DNA of 64,000 nt from Bacillus infantis (GTDB lineage Bacteria > Bacillota > Bacilli > Bacillales > Cytobacillaceae): contig NZ_JAIVAP010000017.1 in NCBI RefSeq assembly GCF_020171945.1, positions 26,380-90,379 on the forward strand, read 5' to 3'. Positions 62,691 to 64,000 of the stretch are shown piece after piece. The position numbers and the translations under genes were made by a program. The first letter of the stretch is position 1. Each line of letters starts with the position of its first letter. The notes beneath the pieces were generated by a model, which was given only the letters and a program-made list of their open reading frames with translations, was not told where the DNA came from and ran no database searches.

Positions 62691-62693
62691 TGA

Positions 62694-63782
62694 TTAAAAC
62701 ACTCTTTTTAACTCAGCCGTTGAACTTCTGATAATTAGTTCCGGCTCATATACAACCGGATCGGATACTGCAAGATCGACGCCTTTTTCAATCGAATCAA
62801 CAACCATCCTGGCAGCCAGCCGCCCCATTTCAGTTTGGGGATGAGTCAAACTGGTGAATTTCACTTCCGAAACAGATGCCAGATGAGAGTTATCAAACCC
62901 GACAAGCGACACATCTTCCGGGACTCTTAATGACTGCTCCCTTGTCACATCCAGGATATTCAAGGCAATCTGATCATTATAGCAAAAGAAAGCGGTCGGC
63001 GGCTCCCTATCCTTTAAAAGCTGCCGGGCAGCTTCCTGCGGTTTGGCATTTTTATCTTCTGTAGTATATGTCACAATTGTACCTGGATGGATGGGGATAT
63101 TATAATGCCGGTGCGCACGCATGAATCCCTTCATCCTGTTAACCCCCTGCATATCATCGACCTTGAAGATGCCGCTGATTTTCTTATGTCCAAGCTGGAT
63201 AAGATGCTCAGCGGCCATAAAACCGCCTCTTTCATCATCAACCGTAATGCTTGCAGGCTGAAGCTCAGAGTAAAAGGCATTGATCATAACATATGGAATT
63301 TTGTTTTTCTCAATATTCAAGTACGTGTTGAGGTTCGGGTTATGCAGAGCACTTTTGGTAGGCTCGACAATAAGGCCGTCCAGCTTTTTGCCGAGCATAT
63401 TTTCGAGGCATTTCCGCTCCCGCTCGATATCATGATTTGTACTTGCGAGAAGCAGATTATATCCTTTTTCACTTAAATATGACTCTATGCCTCTAATGAT
63501 GGAGGGAAAAATATAATCAGAAATAGATGTGGTTATAATGCCGATGGTCCGGTCAATCTGGCCTTTTTTTCCGCTCTGATCCTTACAGAAGGTCCCTCTC
63601 CCCTGGTGCCTGTAAAGCCAGCCCTCATGAACCAGTTCACTCATAGCCTGCCTGATCGTATGCCTGCTGACAGCAAATCGCTCGGCCATCTCATGTTCAG
63701 ATTGGATTCTCTCATCAGGCTTGATTTTGCCTTCCCGTATCCAAGATTGAATTTCTTCTTTAACCTGTTTATATTTAGCCAT
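62694..63782 (-). CDS. araR: arabinose-responsive transcriptional repressor AraR
   Basis: A 362-aa chimeric regulator: a GntR-type winged helix at the N-terminus (residues 1-70, YKQVKEEIQSWIREGKIKPD and SRHTIRQAMSELVHEGWLYR) and a LacI/GalR-type effector domain (about 78-355, IGIITTSISDYIFPSIIRGI, SLVGFDNSHLASV). This combination is diagnostic of AraR, which releases DNA when L-arabinose binds. GGTGGATGA precedes the ATG. Two near-perfect palindromic AraR boxes, one close match and one degenerate box within 1.8 kb support the assignment. It controls the transporter and probably the small gene; enzymes for arabinose breakdown are not in this window. Confidence 0.95.
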   Translation of the reverse strand: MAKYKQVKEEIQSWIREGKIKPDERIQSEHEMAERFAVSRHTIRQAMSELVHEGWLYRHQGRGTFCKDQSGKKGQIDRTIGIITTSISDYIFPSIIRGIESYLSEKGYNLLLASTNHDIERERKCLENMLGKKLDGLIVEPTKSALHNPNLNTYLNIEKNKIPYVMINAFYSELQPASITVDDERGGFMAAEHLIQLGHKKISGIFKVDDMQGVNRMKGFMRAHRHYNIPIHPGTIVTYTTEDKNAKPQEAARQLLKDREPPTAFFCYNDQIALNILDVTREQSLRVPEDVSLVGFDNSHLASVSEVKFTSLTHPQTEMGRLAARMVVDSIEKGVDLAVSDPVVYEPELIIRSSTAELKRVF

Positions 63783-63837
63783 TCATCCACCAGCCTGCCG
63801 AAAGTATTTATAATCTAATCATACAATAGGATGGAGT

Positions 63838-63855
63838 AAATTTGTACGGACTATG
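63838..63855. promoter_or_regulatory. degenerate AraR box upstream of araR
   Basis: AAATTTGTACGGACTATG keeps TTTGTACGGAC but breaks in the last arm. It lies about 55 bp before the araR start and may allow weak autorepression. Confidence 0.4.
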
Positions 63856-64000
63856 TGAATATTGGGAGTGACTCATATAGGGGTGACAGTGGTCAAGCCC
63901 CTTAAAAATGGACACTAATAAAAATCGGTTATTTCTATAATGAAGAACAGAGAAATTAGCTAATTTCCTAAAAAAGTGTATAGAAAATAAAGCTACAACA
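63856..64000. other. right-edge intergenic region, possible insertion-sequence end
   Basis: GTGACAGTGGTCAAGCCCC and AAAAATGGACACTAATAAAA (63880-63922) resemble the outer ends of IS3-type elements, but the window stops before any transposase could be seen. No gene is supported here. Confidence 0.25.

Noticed and set aside
63880..63922. IS3-type element end as a mobile element
   Set aside because: Only a short resemblance at the window edge without transposase or paired inverted repeat; kept only as a low-confidence note.
1..64000. CRISPR arrays, rRNA or tRNA genes, complete prophage or transposon
   Set aside because: No regularly spaced direct repeats with unique spacers, no tRNA-like cloverleaf or rRNA signature and no transposase or phage structural genes were seen.

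Overview
The window looks like chromosomal DNA of a low-to-mid GC Gram-positive, spore-former-type Bacillaceae (Bacillus sensu lato). The evidence is purine-rich Shine-Dalgarno sites, sigma-A type promoters, AraR- and CcpA-type operators, a YwqC-YwqD-YwqE style tyrosine kinase/phosphatase module, and Bacillus-type surface-layer anchoring genes. I cannot name the species. I saw no rRNA, tRNA, CRISPR array or complete insertion sequence.

Left end (0-6.9 kb): an apparently frameshifted prepilin-like gene, then galU, an EpsC/CapD-type nucleotide-sugar dehydratase, and the tyrosine phosphatase / kinase / kinase-activator trio that controls exopolysaccharide or capsule synthesis. The 280-bp gap in front of the epsC-like gene can fold into a compact multi-helix RNA, a candidate EAR (eps-associated RNA).

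Middle (6.9-47 kb): a cell-surface and S-layer island. Nine genes encode proteins with SLH (S-layer homology) motifs: a probable major S-layer protein with a strong promoter and long leader, a 1310-aa SLH adhesin-like protein, SLH-tethered NlpC/P60 and amidase/glucosaminidase wall hydrolases, SLH-tethered proteases (S8 and M14), an SLH alpha/beta hydrolase and an SLH protein of unknown function. The same island carries the anchoring machinery: tagA-like glycosyltransferase, a CsaA-type flippase fused to a DUF5693 domain, csaB (pyruvylation of the wall polysaccharide that SLH domains bind), and an LCP ligase that attaches polysaccharide to peptidoglycan. Proteins with copper-amine-oxidase-N-like (stalk) domains are interspersed. 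Two pairs of about 135-bp palindromic repeats lie in opposite orientation at 19.7-20.1 and 36.1-36.5 kb, bracketing the anchoring genes.

Right part (47-58 kb): a sigma-70-like factor followed by a secreted protein gene, then a probable mgtC-ugpC-ugpA-ugpE-ugpB-ugpQ set for glycerol-3-phosphate or glycerophosphodiester uptake and hydrolysis. It is preceded by a short leader with a possible leader peptide overlapping an intrinsic terminator. A second, lipoprotein GDPD, an unannotated 33-codon gene and a chemotaxis receptor follow.

Right end (58-64 kb): a chvE-mmsA-mmsB sugar ABC transporter, a small unknown gene and araR. Two near-perfect AraR operators and a third close match lie in the two promoter regions, and a cre-like site lies in the transporter leader, so the cluster is probably arabinose-induced and glucose-repressed.
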